Of a DNA stretch of 5,681 nt, positions 5,506 through 5,681 are shown one piece after another. The position numbers and the translations under genes are program-made. Positions within the stretch are counted from its first letter, which is position 1. Every line of letters begins with the position of its first letter. This stretch comes from Pseudomonadota bacterium (GTDB lineage Bacteria > Pseudomonadota > Gammaproteobacteria > Burkholderiales > Sulfuriferulaceae). The DNA is taken from NCBI GenBank assembly GCA_021790625.1, contig JAJYGL010000104.1, positions 1-5,681 of the forward strand, read 5' to 3'. The notes under the pieces are model-generated. The model did not search any database, was not told the origin of the DNA, and was given only the letters and a program-made list of their open reading frames with translations.

Positions 5506-5612
5506 TTATGTATCTCCAAATATTCAAAAAAACAGTCTTAGGTAAACTTGCACTCGCCAGAACGATAGCGCAAGTCTGGACGAAACGAAACCAAATTTTC
5601 GCTCGTGCTGAA

Positions 5613-5618
5613 ATTATA
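5613..5618 (-). promoter_or_regulatory. Candidate -10 element for the lipoprotein gene, in the non-coding stretch 5506-5681
   Basis: The minus strand carries a perfect TATAAT, with a T-run a few bases upstream (GTTTTTTTGCG). No convincing -35 lies 16-18 bp further up. Transcription from here would give a leader of about 100 nt. That leader contains an imperfect dyad, CTTGC (5547-5551) with GCAAG (5570-5574), whose meaning is unclear. The remaining bases to 5681 show no gene I can support. Confidence 0.45.
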
Positions 5619-5681
5619 CGCAAAAAAACGAGTTTGTGTGAGTCTGTCATCATATTTTTCACAGAAAATGCACACCACGAC

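Noticed and set aside
5195..5545. + strand Ala/Gly-only open frame, and a minus-strand Leu-rich frame (5154-5453), across the repeat region
   Set aside because: Both result from reading the same triplet-like repeats in other frames. Only the 5191-5505 minus frame has a lipobox signal peptide and a ribosome binding site.
5438..5662. 74-residue minus-strand open frame overlapping the lipoprotein start
   Set aside because: It has no ribosome binding site, spans the candidate promoter and leader of the lipoprotein gene, and has no recognisable features.

Overview
The window is about 5.7 kb of ordinary, gene-dense bacterial chromosome with moderate G+C. The gene content and protein signatures point to a betaproteobacterium: the Der C-terminus ends in the SHNPYA motif, GrxD carries KEYANWPTIPQLYV and FVGGSDIMKEMYEAGEL, a multidomain methionine sulfoxide reductase resembles neisserial PilB, and there is a short Ala/Pro-rich lipoprotein. 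The assignment is from remembered family patterns, not from a search. I see no mobile element, phage gene, CRISPR array, tRNA or rRNA.

Layout from left to right. (1) The 3' end of der (ribosome-assembly GTPase) on the + strand, 1-474. (2) Convergent to it, a minus-strand pair: msrAB (1063-2349) followed by grxD (554-874). grxD has its own sigma70-type promoter, and a 25-bp dyad resembling an IscR type 1 operator covers its -10 and start site. Three 13-bp tandem repeats lie in the same gap. (3) Divergent from msrAB, a + strand gene for a seven-helix Bax inhibitor-1/YccA-type membrane protein (2539-3231), closed by a strong intrinsic terminator. (4) Convergent to that, a minus-strand block: a small Ala/Pro-rich lipoprotein gene with its own terminator (5191-5505), then ygfZ (4152-5090) and queF (3329-4159). 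The last two overlap by 8 nt and look translationally coupled. The lipoprotein terminator's T-tract runs directly into the -35 of the ygfZ promoter.

A loose theme is redox and iron-sulfur care: GrxD is an Fe-S carrier, YgfZ is a folate-binding Fe-S maintenance protein, and MsrAB repairs oxidised methionine. QueF makes the queuosine precursor preQ1. The most notable points are the IscR-like operator at grxD, the MsrA-thioredoxin-MsrB domain order with an MsrB domain holding a single cysteine, and the internally repetitive lipoprotein gene. I found no convincing evidence of a wholly new system.
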